DNA of 64,000 nucleotides from Methanocorpusculum petauri. GTDB lineage: Archaea; Halobacteriota; Methanomicrobia; Methanomicrobiales; Methanocorpusculaceae. The stretch's first letter is position 1. Every line of letters begins with the position of its first letter. Location: the NCBI RefSeq assembly GCF_026891975.1, contig NZ_JAPTGB010000001.1, positions 62,001 through 126,000 of the forward strand, in the 5' to 3' direction. Positions 26,180-35,340 of the stretch are shown one piece after another. A model generated the notes under the pieces. It had not been told where the DNA came from. It saw nothing but the letters and a program-made list of their open reading frames with translations, and ran no database searches. The position numbers and the translations under genes were made by a program.

Positions 26180-28522
26180 TCAGGGACTCTGATTCTGAAA
26201 CATCACCGCAAACCTTGTTACCAGGGCGGCGAGGATGAAATAACCGAGAATCACATGTACCAGCGCGAAAAACATCGTGTAGTAGCTAATGTTTTTCGTC
26301 GCAATGTCTGTGATGCTGAAGAGAATCATAGTTGTCTGCATCACGCCCATTACCGGCCCGGTAGTATTTGCCAGCAGTGGTGTCGGTTCCATCCCTGTCG
26401 GGGTTATCATCGGCAGAACCGGTATGAGATACAGATAGACAAACGTAAAGATCACATTCAGCAGGATAAACGCTCCGACAATCGGCCAGGTCTTGCTGCC
26501 GTAGTCGGAGATCATCCAGAACAGTCTGACCGGCAGATTCACGAACACCGATTCAAAAATCTGCACGATACTTTCCAGTACCGCCTTTCCCGGATGCTCG
26601 GCGATGCGGTTCTTCCATGCGGTAATTCCTGTTGCGGCGGTCGCCGATACTGCCTGTATTTTTTGTACGACAGATGCACTCTCCGCAACATACGGCTGGC
26701 GTATCCGCGGAGGTTCGGGTTCTTCCGGAACTCCGGCCATCCGTTCAAAGAACCGGAGAATTTTTTTCTCTGCATACCATTCCTCCCACCGTATTTTGCG
26801 GATGTTGCGCAGAAGCCGCGAGTGCAGTTTCGGGTCCACCCGCGATCCGGACAGCCCGACACCGGTAAAGTCTGTATTGCTGTCAATCGCACAGTTTGCA
26901 ATCACCGTACGGCCGTCCACACTTGCCAGGTAGCAGGTTGTCCCGAACAGTGTGGCGTTGCGGAACTTTGCTCCTTCCAGATATGCTTCGGAGAGGTCGG
27001 CGCCGGTCAGATCGGCGCCGGAAAGGTCTGCTTCCTTTAAATCTGCTTCCCGGAGGTTTGCTTCGGTCATCCGTACCCGCCAGAGTACCGCGTTCTGCAT
27101 ATCCGTTTCGCGGAGGTCGGATCTGGTCAGGTCTGCTCCTTCCATGCGTGCTTCTTCCAGTACGGCCCGCCGGAGATCGGTTCGCGGCAGTTTTGTTCTG
27201 ATGAGTTCTGATCGCAGCAGGTTTACTCCTTTGAGGTCTGCGCTGGTCAGATCCGCTTCGGAGAGGACGGCCCGCCGCAGGTCCGCATGCCGCAGTGAGC
27301 TTCCCCGCAGTACTGCGCCGGTAAGAAGTGCTCCTTCCATTTTTGCGCCGTCAAGTGTTGCGTTTTCCAGATTTGCCCCGGTAAGGTCTGCGTCACCGAA
27401 GTCTGCGCCGGATAGTTTGGCACGGACAAGTACCGTTTCCCGCAGGGTTGCCGAGGTGAGGTGGGATCCGATCATGTCGGCATCCGTGAGGTTTGCCAGT
27501 TTCAGATCTGCCCTCATCAGTTCGGTGTCATGGAGGTCTGCTCCCAGCAGGTTTGCTTCCTGGAGTTTTACATCCGAAAGGTTTGTTCTGGCAAGTTTTG
27601 CCCGTACCAGATTTGCTTTCTGCAAATCGGCTTCGGTAGCGTTTGCCTGCCGGAGATCGGCTGAGGAGAGGTCTGTTTCGGTGAGTAGTGCGCCGGAAAG
27701 ATTTGCTTCGTAGAGGTTTGCGGACTGCAGTACGGCACAGGAGAGGTCGGCATCCCGCAGGACGGCAAGTCCGAGTTTTGCATCCTTCATCCGGGCACTG
27801 CCGAGTTTTGCTCCTTCGAGGTTTGCCTTGAAGAGGTCGGCACCGCAGAGGTTGGCTTCTCTGAGGTCTGCTCCGGAAAGGTCAGCTTCGCGGAGGTCGG
27901 CTGAGGAGAGGTTTGCTTCTCTGAGGTCAGCACCGGAGAGATCTGCTTCGCGGAGGTCTGCTCCTTCCATTTTGGCGATGCTGAGTTTTGCCCCGGCGAG
28001 GTTTGCTTTGAAGAGGTCGGCTGATTCCAGATTTGCTTCCCGGAGATCGGCATCTGCGAGAATGGTTCCCCGGAGGTCTGCTTCGGTAAGGTCTGCTTCG
28101 CGGAGGTCAGCGTCGGTGAGGTCGGCGTCCCGCAGATCGGCGGATTCCAGGTTTGCCCGGAAGAGGGAGGCTTTGGCGAGTTTGGCACGCGCAAGGGAGG
28201 CTTTGCTGAGGTCTGCTTTGTAGAGGTTGGCACGTTCAAGGGTTGCGTCCCGCAGTTCAATGCCTTTCAGGTTCAGTTCGGCAAGGCCCGCTCCGGCAAG
28301 GTTGGCTCCTGTGGTGTCGCGGGTTTTTGCGGGGACGTCATGGATTCCGGCACGTTCCATCCAGATGTCGGAGCCGGAGATTGCTTTGATTTCTTCTACG
28401 ATTGCAAGATACGGTTTGTTCCATTCACTGAGATCGCCTGCCTGTACGCAGCGGAGTAATCTGTTGTACTGTTCCTGATCGAATGTTCCGTTGCCGCCCG
28501 GTACTGCGTCTTCCTCGCCCAT
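26180..28522 (-). CDS. Giant pentapeptide-repeat protein with C-terminal membrane domain
   Basis: A 780-residue protein. After about 80 N-terminal residues, roughly 450 residues are almost unbroken A-[DN]-L-x-x pentapeptides (ADLREADL, ANLYKADL and so on), expected to form a long right-handed square helix. From about residue 650 there are three hydrophobic helices. Between the last two, TTMILFSITDIATKN lies where two-helix ion channels have the selectivity loop, but no TVGYGD is present. Pentapeptide-channel fusions are known; whether this conducts ions is open. A small membrane-protein gene starts divergently 83 bp away. Confidence 0.85.
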   Translation of the reverse strand: MGEEDAVPGGNGTFDQEQYNRLLRCVQAGDLSEWNKPYLAIVEEIKAISGSDIWMERAGIHDVPAKTRDTTGANLAGAGLAELNLKGIELRDATLERANLYKADLSKASLARAKLAKASLFRANLESADLRDADLTDADLREADLTEADLRGTILADADLREANLESADLFKANLAGAKLSIAKMEGADLREADLSGADLREANLSSADLREADLSGADLREANLCGADLFKANLEGAKLGSARMKDAKLGLAVLRDADLSCAVLQSANLYEANLSGALLTETDLSSADLRQANATEADLQKANLVRAKLARTNLSDVKLQEANLLGADLHDTELMRADLKLANLTDADMIGSHLTSATLRETVLVRAKLSGADFGDADLTGANLENATLDGAKMEGALLTGAVLRGSSLRHADLRRAVLSEADLTSADLKGVNLLRSELIRTKLPRTDLRRAVLEEARMEGADLTRSDLRETDMQNAVLWRVRMTEANLREADLKEADLSGADLTGADLSEAYLEGAKFRNATLFGTTCYLASVDGRTVIANCAIDSNTDFTGVGLSGSRVDPKLHSRLLRNIRKIRWEEWYAEKKILRFFERMAGVPEEPEPPRIRQPYVAESASVVQKIQAVSATAATGITAWKNRIAEHPGKAVLESIVQIFESVFVNLPVRLFWMISDYGSKTWPIVGAFILLNVIFTFVYLYLIPVLPMITPTGMEPTPLLANTTGPVMGVMQTTMILFSITDIATKNISYYTMFFALVHVILGYFILAALVTRFAVMFQNQSP

Positions 28523-28605
28523 AAGATACCGATATTTCTCTCCTGAGATACGATAAGGGTAACGTGTTGTCTTTATCTGGTTTGCCGGAAAGATAGTTCA
28601 GAGAT

Positions 28606-28806
28606 ATGCAGTTATTTCCGAATGTGGAGACCGCAGCCGTTACGGAAGGCTTTCTGATTATGATGACTATCCTCGGATATTTTCTTCTGAGCGGGGCGGT
28701 TGCCGGGACGGGCGATACGACACCGCTTGATGTTTTCATCATTGTCATGGCGGTACTGGTATCTGTTCCGCCGCTGTGGATTCTGCGGTATTATCAGGGA
28801 AGGTGA
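28606..28806 (+). CDS. Small membrane protein, 66 residues
   Basis: Two hydrophobic segments (about residues 13-33 and 43-60) and a basic end. It is divergent from the pentapeptide-repeat gene, so both promoters share the 83-bp gap. Coding status is inferred from clean start, hydrophobicity and placement only. Confidence 0.5.
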   Translation: MQLFPNVETAAVTEGFLIMMTILGYFLLSGAVAGTGDTTPLDVFIIVMAVLVSVPPLWILRYYQGR

Positions 28807-28863
28807 GATTTTCTCCTGCGGATACTTCCGCAGGGTAAAGCCGTGCCAGGTTCTTCGGTCTGC

Positions 28864-29733
28864 TTATGTTCGGGAGTTCGTGGCGTTTCTTCGTTCGGCG
28901 GCGATCGTTTCGATGGCGTCAGCTGCTTCTCTGGTCAGCCGGTACTTGTTGTGCATGCCGTCAAATATGATCATGAGCAGCCCGTCGTCAAGGAGTCGCT
29001 GGAGATGTCAGTTGCCGGTGGCGAGGCTGAGCCGGAGCTGTCCGGCGAGTTCCCGTTTGGTGATGCCGGGATGTTCCCGGATGATGGTAATCACCCGTTC
29101 TTCTTTTTCCCGTGAGAGAATGATGTACATCAGTTTTTCGATGTCAGTGTAGGGTTTGCCGACGGCGAAGTAATGCAGATGTCCGTGGTAGTCGAACTGA
29201 GATATCTGCTCATCCTTCTTCAGTTTCCTGAGATAATGGCGTGCTGTGCTGTGGGAAATGCCAAGGCTGTCTGCGATCTGCTGAAGGGAGCTTCCGGGGT
29301 TTTCTGTGAGGAGGGTGCGTATCTGTTCTGGTCTGCCGTTCTCCTGCAGATGTTCCCGGCTGTCTTTGCGGCGGCAGAGAACAATGAAGGCGAGGCCGAG
29401 AGCGGAGATGAAGAGGGTGATGAGGTGTGCGGTGACGGGCGGGATGTACGCCATTGGGGAGATAATCAGCTGCCGGAGAATTTCTTTTGGTGCTAATTGC
29501 CATAATTCTACGGTTTTGATCTCTGTGCCGTCATAGATGGGCACAATCTCTTCATCAACCACTACTTCAAATGTTAGTTCTGGATGTTCCAGACTAACGA
29601 CAGGGTTACTTGGATCATGATTAAATCCATAAATCTCTCCCCCTTCTGCAAAAAAGAGTACAACTGCTGCGCTGAACAGAACAAGTATCGCGAGTATGAC
29701 AATGCCGATCTCCCGCAGCAGTTCTTTTTCCAT
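28864..29733 (-). pseudogene. Membrane-anchored double winged-helix regulator interrupted by in-frame TGA
   Basis: The open part (29733-29008) encodes a signal/anchor helix, an extracytoplasmic segment, a second membrane helix (about residues 100-120) and a winged helix (EQIRTLLTENPGSSLQQIADSLGISHSTARHYL). A second winged helix then begins (ITKRELAGQLRLSLATGN) and stops at TGA 29008-29010. Reading on in the same frame gives HLQRLLDDGLLMIIFDG, exactly the continuation such a helix needs, to TAA at 28864. TGA stands where homologues usually have Trp (TGG). The truncated protein would lose half of the second DNA-binding domain. Confidence 0.75.
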
Positions 29734-29735
29734 AC

Positions 29736-30185
29736 TTAGTAGCTATTGATGGTCAAAGTATATGACTGTGTTCCTGATACACGAGCGCCAATCACCTCAA
29801 ATCCCCATGGTTTATTCAGAGTATTTGTGGTGAGAGATGTTCGGATGAAAATGTTCCCATCCGTTCTTCCATCAATTTCATCCTGCAATACTATTGAGTC
29901 AGTTCCCGGGGGACAGATACGTAAGTCCAGATCATTTCCGGATGATGCCCTGTTCCAGGTAAGTGAGACTTCAAGTTTCTGTCCGGTTACCGGAGTGTAG
30001 GTATGATGATTTGTTTCCCCCTGGGAAACAGTATCGGTTATCGGAGGAGCACGTGACGGGCCTGTGATCTGATCCTGCGTAAGAATCTCAAATGATACCT
30101 GCTGGTCAGTACCGGCAGCATTCGTCGAGCCGGCAAGGGCAAGCAGAATTATTGCTGCAATAAGTATCTTTTTCAGATGATCCAT
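29736..30185 (-). CDS. Secreted protein with a PPC-like beta domain
   Basis: A 149-residue protein with a signal peptide (LKKILIAAIILLALAGSTNAA). The mature part contains KLEVSLTWNRASSGNDLDLRICPPG and a terminal YTLTINSY, resembling pre-peptidase C-terminal (PPC) beta-sandwich domains found on exported proteins. It lies two bases upstream of the broken regulator in the same operon. The left arm of a palindromic promoter element lies 32 bases before its start. Confidence 0.7.
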   Translation of the reverse strand: MDHLKKILIAAIILLALAGSTNAAGTDQQVSFEILTQDQITGPSRAPPITDTVSQGETNHHTYTPVTGQKLEVSLTWNRASSGNDLDLRICPPGTDSIVLQDEIDGRTDGNIFIRTSLTTNTLNKPWGFEVIGARVSGTQSYTLTINSY

Positions 30186-30216
30186 GAACTAATGTATTTG
30201 TCGCATCTGTTATGAA

Positions 30217-30313
30217 TTCATTGACCAAAGTATCATCACCCCCTTCGTGATGTTCTCTTTTGTTCATCGCATGATGCGGAAAATTGGGGGGTGATGATAC
30301 TTTGGTCAATGAA
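30217..30313. repeat. Palindromic promoter element, copy 1
   Basis: 27-base perfect inverted arms at 30217-30243 and 30287-30313; each outer end reads CTTTGGTCAATGAA pointing outward. The arms flank about 43 bp containing GTTCATCGCATGATGCGGAA. It lies between the divergent genes at 30185 (-) and 30444 (+), and an AT-rich TATA-like stretch follows the right arm (AATTTATTAATG). Copies 2 and 3 are at 34247 and 39074. Confidence 0.85.
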
Positions 30314-30443
30314 TTTATTAATGAATATTGGCATAGTATCTCTCATCCCCGGGATGGTCTGATACGGTATCAGCAAATCATGCCGCAGACGAAAGAGCAG
30401 AGTATCCGTTTCAACGGTCTGCCGGCATGAGGAGATTTATACT

Positions 30444-31733
30444 ATGAAAGAAACCAAAAAAGTCTGGCGTACTGGTAAGACCGCAGCACTGCTGCTTCTT
30501 GCCGTACTTCTTGCATGTGTGGTGATTGTTCCGGCTGCTGCCGAGAACAGTTCCGCCGTGTTCACTCAGCAGGAAATTCAGGGAATGATGACCGCAGGTT
30601 CGGTTTTCTCTGATGTGTTTGAGGATACCCTGTACAATTCCCTTGATGACAATGCCAAAGCAGACTACATGGCAACGGTGCTTGGAAGTTTGTCCGGGCC
30701 TTCAGGCAGTGCAGCTGTGATGATGAGCAGTGTTCCCGGATTGTCGTCCGCGAATGTGAACCCGCAGGCTCAGGTTCAGTATCAGACGCAGACCAACAGT
30801 ATTTTGCAGCAGTATGATCTTTCGACGTACTCCGAACCGCTTATTGATCGCGAGTCGATCTATTATGATGCGGATGCGAAGACGTTTACCTTTCAATATA
30901 GTAATGGCGTTCTTGCGATGGTAAAACTGGTTGAGGACGACTGTTTTAGTGAGGTAAATGAGGAAAATCCACTCACTGACATGCAGGGAGTCCTATTGTC
31001 TGGTGAACAAAGTTCAGGCGAATCACTGATGCGGGCAGTATCAGGAGATAAAGCTTTATTGATTTATGATTGGGATACGACAGGGGAACATATCGCCAGT
31101 TTTGATTCTTTAAGATATTACCTTTCAGGAAACAATCCCTCAATTTCAAGTACTGTTGAACAAAATCCAACGGTCCCTCAATACAGAACGTTGTTGTCAG
31201 GAACATTGGGGTCAGGCGGTTATCGTGTAATTGTAATTATGTCTCACGGAGGTGTTTACTCTCTTAACCTTTTTACCCACTTTCCAAGTGTTGTTCTTCG
31301 TGAAACAACAACAGATGTAAAGTTTGATTTATACTCCAGTGATTTGTTACAAAATCGTGTAGGAGTCGTCTATCAATCTGATGAATCTGATACATTTGCG
31401 CTTTTACCAAGTTTCTTTGAGTATTATTATAGCGGCAATAAACTTGGTGGCGCATATGTGCACTTGGGTATGTGCCAGGGATTTGGAAACGGTTTGTTTG
31501 CCGATAATACACTTGCATCCAAATTTATTGCATCAGGTGCGGGTGCAGTTACAGGATATGTCAAGAAAGTTTGGTACCAATATGAAACAGGTATGTGTAG
31601 AGATATCATTCGAAACCTTGTTAATGGAAACTCTCTGCAATCATCAGTAAATGCTGCAAAAAGCAGTGAGGGAAATACAGGGCCGAATGGAGAATACATT
31701 GTAGTACATGGCAATGGAGGTTGGACACTCTAA
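30444..31733 (+). CDS. Secreted caspase-like (clan CD) peptidase candidate
   Basis: A 429-residue exported protein with a signal peptide (AALLLLAVLLACVVIVPAAA). In the C-terminal half, the strand YRVIVIMSHGG ends in His 268-Gly, and 76 residues later GAYVHLGMCQGFG places Cys 344 at the end of a strand. Then follows ASKFIASGAGAVTGYVKKVW. A His-Gly after one strand and a Cys after the next, followed by an Ala/Gly-rich helix, is the pattern of caspase, gingipain and separase-type peptidases. The N-terminal 170 residues are unknown. The fold call is mine from sequence pattern. A family-A membrane protein gene follows 77 bases later, and a remnant of a second copy is at 36030. Confidence 0.65.
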   Translation: MKETKKVWRTGKTAALLLLAVLLACVVIVPAAAENSSAVFTQQEIQGMMTAGSVFSDVFEDTLYNSLDDNAKADYMATVLGSLSGPSGSAAVMMSSVPGLSSANVNPQAQVQYQTQTNSILQQYDLSTYSEPLIDRESIYYDADAKTFTFQYSNGVLAMVKLVEDDCFSEVNEENPLTDMQGVLLSGEQSSGESLMRAVSGDKALLIYDWDTTGEHIASFDSLRYYLSGNNPSISSTVEQNPTVPQYRTLLSGTLGSGGYRVIVIMSHGGVYSLNLFTHFPSVVLRETTTDVKFDLYSSDLLQNRVGVVYQSDESDTFALLPSFFEYYYSGNKLGGAYVHLGMCQGFGNGLFADNTLASKFIASGAGAVTGYVKKVWYQYETGMCRDIIRNLVNGNSLQSSVNAAKSSEGNTGPNGEYIVVHGNGGWTL

Positions 31734-31810
31734 TCATAATTAATTTATACATTCCAATTTATTTTATTGTAATAATGGAAAATCAGCTAACAGGGAGTAA
31801 ATGAATCAAG

Positions 31811-32395
31811 ATGTCCCGTAATGAAACCCTCAAACTCATCGTGTTCTATGCAGTTCTCATCGTTATCGTGTGCCTCGTGATTTTTTGCCTCATCCAGGAT
31901 ATGAATACACGAAGCATACACCCTGACCCCTCATTGTCGCCTCTGGGAATTCCGGAAAAGGATGGTCTTTCTATCGTATCTCACGGAGTGGAAATCACCG
32001 CAAAGAATGAAACTGCGGTGATCGAGCTGATAGAACAGTTCGTTCAGGAGAATTATGATAATTGGTATGCCATGGGTTATATAAATAAACGGGATGCCGC
32101 CCTTCACGGGGTTGCACTTGAGATCCATTACACTCCCTCTCGCGAACTCATCTGTCCTCCATTCGATGAAACATTTCGGGCGAACGCCACCGTTCGGATT
32201 GATGAAATTTTCGTGACAATTCCGGACCTGCCGGATGAGCGAAATAATCTGTATTACTATGTTTCTCCTCGGAGAGAGGGTGATTTAGATCATACCATTC
32301 CTCTGCCGATTGAGAAGGCGAATGAAATTCTGGAGCTGGTCGGAGAGGAACCCGTACCACCATGGATAGAGTTTCTGGTTACCTTCCTGAACTGA
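31811..32395 (+). CDS. Family-A single-helix membrane protein, copy 1
   Basis: A 194-residue protein with one N-terminal membrane helix (about residues 9-29) after a short basic start, so the remaining 160 residues should be outside the cell. Shared family features are LSIVSHGVEI, NETAVIELIEQFVQENY, VTIPDLPDE and EKANEILELVGEEPVPPW. I recognise no named domain. It is probably cotranscribed with the caspase-like gene 77 bases upstream, having no ACTTTGRYCAAT element of its own. It is most like the copy at 39921. Confidence 0.8.
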   Translation: MSRNETLKLIVFYAVLIVIVCLVIFCLIQDMNTRSIHPDPSLSPLGIPEKDGLSIVSHGVEITAKNETAVIELIEQFVQENYDNWYAMGYINKRDAALHGVALEIHYTPSRELICPPFDETFRANATVRIDEIFVTIPDLPDERNNLYYYVSPRREGDLDHTIPLPIEKANEILELVGEEPVPPWIEFLVTFLN

Positions 32396-32653
32396 GGGAT
32401 ATCCACTCACGTTTTTTCTCCCTTCCCCGTCCCGGGGATTCTCCGGGAAGGTGAGGATGAGGGTCCGGGAGACCGGAATGCCAACCCGAAGGGGCTGTAC
32501 GATCAGCGGGGATCCGATCCCAAAAAGAGTTATGCTGCGGCAGGTACGTTTATGGTCCAAAGAGTATGACACAGAAAATAAGTTGTATTTCTGTTATCGT
32601 CAAAATATTGTGTTGAATTTCACCGCAAAAAATATTTTTTCCGCAAAAAATAC

Positions 32654-34192
32654 TCATCTCCGATCTCTCCGCCAGATCAAAAATCCCAGTAAACAGAACC
32701 CGGTACATAGTCCCGTCAGGGGAAATGAACTCTCAGTTTTTTGAAAAGGAACCGCAGAGGAATTCAGATACCGCACATCAGGCATCACCATTTCCGGCGA
32801 TGCATCCGGTACCAAAAGTCTGTAGCTATCAGTATTCGTCTGCTTCCATATTTCTGAAGAAAACTCCGCCCACCCGCCTGTTTCGGGAGGAACATTCCAG
32901 ACATCCGCAGAGGAAACAGGTACAACACCATGGGAATAATTCAGCACACCATCTCTTCCCGCTACCACCATATCTCCCCAGACCCCGGTATTTCTCACTA
33001 CAACCGGCCACCGCGTATCCTCTCTTCCGATCACCGCCGACACATTTACCGAACCTGCGATATGCTGATGCAAAATCAGGCAGTCCTCAACCGTCCCTTC
33101 CTCCATCCACCCGGCAATCCCGCCAACCGAACACTGACCACTGACCTGCCCCCCTGCCGTATAACAGCGTATCAGAGATACCAGAGGATCCGCTTTCCCG
33201 ACAAACCCTCCGCTCACACTTTCCGCTGCATGCACATTTCCTGCAAAAAAACAGTCGGAAAACGTCGTCTTATCTGCATATCCTGCAAGTCCGCCGACGC
33301 AACGCTCGCCCTCTCCATCACCAGCTGAACCACAGCGAAGATACGAATCATCAATGCTCATACCGACAAGACCCCCGACATGTGCTCCCTCACTTCTCAC
33401 AGTTCCTGCAAAGAACGAATCCTCCACGGTACATGCCATTGTATGACCAAAGAGTCCTCCGGTACCTTCTACTGCATCTCGCAATCGCCCGTCATCGGGC
33501 ATCGGTCGATCACTCTCTATGGCGGCTGATACAATACAGTTCTTCACCGTTGTATCCCTCAATGTCAAGGCAATCCCTCCTGCAGCATAATTTCCAGTTA
33601 CAGAACCGGTTACCGAACAGTTCACGATTGTACAAAAATTTCCGCTGTTCATCAGTCCGCCGACGGAATTCCCCAAAAGCGATCCTGAAAAGGAACAGTT
33701 CTCTATCTGTGTCTGTGACGCATACGATATCAGTCCCACTTTTTCTGCGCTGATATTTTCCAGACGAATATTTTTCAGTACTGAACCTGATGTTTGGTAA
33801 AATAATCCGGAACCCTCCCCGGCTGTTCCCGAAAGACCAGTGATCGGCTGATAATTTCCATTGAACACACCATGGAAATCAAAAATACTGTAGTTGTTTG
33901 TTGGAAATGTATAATCCCGGACACCAATTGGTTCCCACTCAGAAATCCCTGACATATCAATTGGTGCCGTCACCACGTAGGCGAGGCCGGCGTACCTCCC
34001 GTACTCAGCCCAGTTGTTTACCGCCCAACTCAGATTCATCAGATCAGCAGGAGTTGCAATCAGATACGGATCCTCTGCTGTCCCCATCCCGCCGGAAAAA
34101 TACCCGGCATCCGCCGCAGTGACGGGGAGACACCCGACAATTAGGAGACATGCAGCAATTCCAAAGAGGAGAAATATAGTTTTTTCAGACAT
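32654..34192 (-). CDS. GLUG-motif surface protein with C-terminal membrane anchor
   Basis: A 512-residue exported protein. Its signal peptide is LFGIAACLLIVGCLPVTAA; its VGCLP is not followed by typical lipoprotein sequence, so lipidation is uncertain. The body is built of GLUG-type units (VGGLMNSG, AGGIALT, GGLFGHT, VGGLVGMS, VGGLAGYA, SGGFVGK, VGGIAGW), each with a following NCxxxG strand. The end is FPLTGLCTGFCLLGFLIWRRDRR, a membrane helix with a basic tail but without the QAPAPV motif of the other surface proteins. I chose the start at 34192, since frames extending to 34333 run into the promoter element. Confidence 0.85.
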   Translation of the reverse strand: MSEKTIFLLFGIAACLLIVGCLPVTAADAGYFSGGMGTAEDPYLIATPADLMNLSWAVNNWAEYGRYAGLAYVVTAPIDMSGISEWEPIGVRDYTFPTNNYSIFDFHGVFNGNYQPITGLSGTAGEGSGLFYQTSGSVLKNIRLENISAEKVGLISYASQTQIENCSFSGSLLGNSVGGLMNSGNFCTIVNCSVTGSVTGNYAAGGIALTLRDTTVKNCIVSAAIESDRPMPDDGRLRDAVEGTGGLFGHTMACTVEDSFFAGTVRSEGAHVGGLVGMSIDDSYLRCGSAGDGEGERCVGGLAGYADKTTFSDCFFAGNVHAAESVSGGFVGKADPLVSLIRCYTAGGQVSGQCSVGGIAGWMEEGTVEDCLILHQHIAGSVNVSAVIGREDTRWPVVVRNTGVWGDMVVAGRDGVLNYSHGVVPVSSADVWNVPPETGGWAEFSSEIWKQTNTDSYRLLVPDASPEMVMPDVRYLNSSAVPFQKTESSFPLTGLCTGFCLLGFLIWRRDRR

Positions 34193-34246
34193 TTCCTGTA
34201 TCTTTTCCGTAGGGGAGAATATGGATGTGCGAGTATATATGAACAC

Positions 34247-34337
34247 TGACCAAAGTATCATCACCCCCCCATGTTGTTCTCTTTTGTTCATCGCATGATG
34301 CGGAAAATTGAGGGGTGATGATACTTTGGTCAATGAA
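34247..34337. repeat. Palindromic promoter element, copy 2
   Basis: The left arm TGACCAAAGTATCATCACCCC starts at 34247, and the matching right arm runs from 34312 to 34337. It sits between the divergent genes 34192 (-) and 34412 (+). Outward of the left arm, on the minus strand, is TTCATATATAC, a good TATA box; outward of the right arm is AATTTATTAATG. The back-to-back promoter reading is therefore direct. Confidence 0.85.
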
Positions 34338-34581
34338 TTTATTAATGAATACTGGCATAGTATCTCTCATCCCCAGGCAGTGGAAGTTATAATCTAAAAA
34401 ACTGATACAAAATGTACCGCAGTGACACAATCAAAACAATCGCATTCTTTGTGATTGTTGTCCTCATTGGTGTTCTCATGGCCATCTGTCTCATCCAGTA
34501 CGGGAATAGTATCAATATTTCTGATGAGAATACTCCTCAGTTAACACCAAATTCGTCTGTTCAAAGAACTCCTGGTCTGCT
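34275..34581 (+). repeat. Recent 307-bp duplication, copy A (copy B at 39100-39406)
   Basis: Spans the right half of the palindromic element, the promoter and the first 56 codons of the family-A gene at 34412. Compared by eye with 39100-39406 there are about three differences. Both genes diverge sharply after this block. Confidence 0.85.
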
Positions 34582-35005
34582 TGTAGTATCCCACGGTGAA
34601 GAGATAATCCCGGAAAAAGGCACGGCTGTTGTCACAAAAATGAAGCAGATCGCAGAAGAAAACTTCCAATACTGGCTTGCTATCCGGACAGTCAATGTGG
34701 CAGATTGTAGGAAGCAGGGTGTAGTGATAACAGCACAATACAACCCTCCTACAGAAATCACATGGGTGGACTACTATGGAAGTATGATTATTGGTTCTGA
34801 GACTAACGTCACGGTAGAGAAGCTCATGGTAACTATTCCTGATAATCCAAATTGGGAGACGACTCTGTCATATTTCATTGTCGTGTATTCCCCGCGTTGG
34901 TCTGAAAAGTACCTCTCGAATGTTTACGTACTTCAAGTGACTGTCAAACAGGCGAACGAACTTCTGGAACTTATCGGGCTGGATCCAATTCCCGAGTCAC
35001 CGTGA
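34412..35005 (+). CDS. Family-A single-helix membrane protein, copy 2
   Basis: A 197-residue protein. Membrane helix about residues 10-29 (AFFVIVVLIGVLMAICLI), a Pro/Ser-rich spacer, then the family domain: GLLVVSHGEEI, VVTKMKQIAEENFQYW, LMVTIPDNPNW and QANELLELIGLDPIP. The first 56 codons and the promoter are nearly identical to the copy at 39237, while the rest differs, pointing to gene conversion or block duplication of the anchor with a variable outer domain. Confidence 0.8.
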   Translation: MYRSDTIKTIAFFVIVVLIGVLMAICLIQYGNSINISDENTPQLTPNSSVQRTPGLLVVSHGEEIIPEKGTAVVTKMKQIAEENFQYWLAIRTVNVADCRKQGVVITAQYNPPTEITWVDYYGSMIIGSETNVTVEKLMVTIPDNPNWETTLSYFIVVYSPRWSEKYLSNVYVLQVTVKQANELLELIGLDPIPESP

Positions 35006-35078
35006 TGGGACTTCGGGACATCCGGTATCCATTTTTTTTGTAAAACCTGTCGGTAGTTGGTAAAAATGCATCTGTCAC

Positions 35079-35324
35079 ACTTTGGTCAATCTCTTTATCA
35101 TCTCTCGCGGAAAAAGATATCAGTGAGGTAAAACATCCATGTCCTGCAGCGCTCTGCATAAGAAAAACACCAGACAGATGGATTATGGAAAGGACCGTGT
35201 ATTACTTTTTCCATTCCTGTGGCACGAAGTACTGTCCCAAAGGTGCCACCCACCCTTTTTCTGCTATACTGAGAAACAAGAGGAATGCCGACCAATATTA
35301 TTTAGGTACCCGCAAGAAAGTTAA
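35079..35324 (+). pseudogene. Promoter plus degenerate family-A start
   Basis: ACTTTGGTCAAT at 35079-35090 is followed by TTTAT (35094-35098) and a leader like those of intact copies. ATG 35139 begins SCSALHKK, matching the leader context of the broken copy at 37479, but the frame lacks a membrane helix and ends after 61 residues. The downstream intact gene at 35341 may use this promoter with a long leader. Confidence 0.5.
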
Positions 35325-35340
35325 ATCAACAAGGAGTTGT

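Noticed and set aside
26255-28223. Several + strand open frames opposite the pentapeptide gene, rich in Ser and Arg
   Set aside because: They mirror the pentapeptide codon repeat and carry no domain; antisense shadows.
29008-29010. TGA as selenocysteine codon in the regulator
   Set aside because: A winged-helix Trp position has no reason for selenocysteine, and I saw no selenocysteine insertion element; a nonsense change is simpler.
30217-30313. Insertion-sequence end or MITE with transposase
   Set aside because: No transposase gene occurs in the window and no target-site duplication was seen; a promoter role explains the arms better, though mobility is not excluded.
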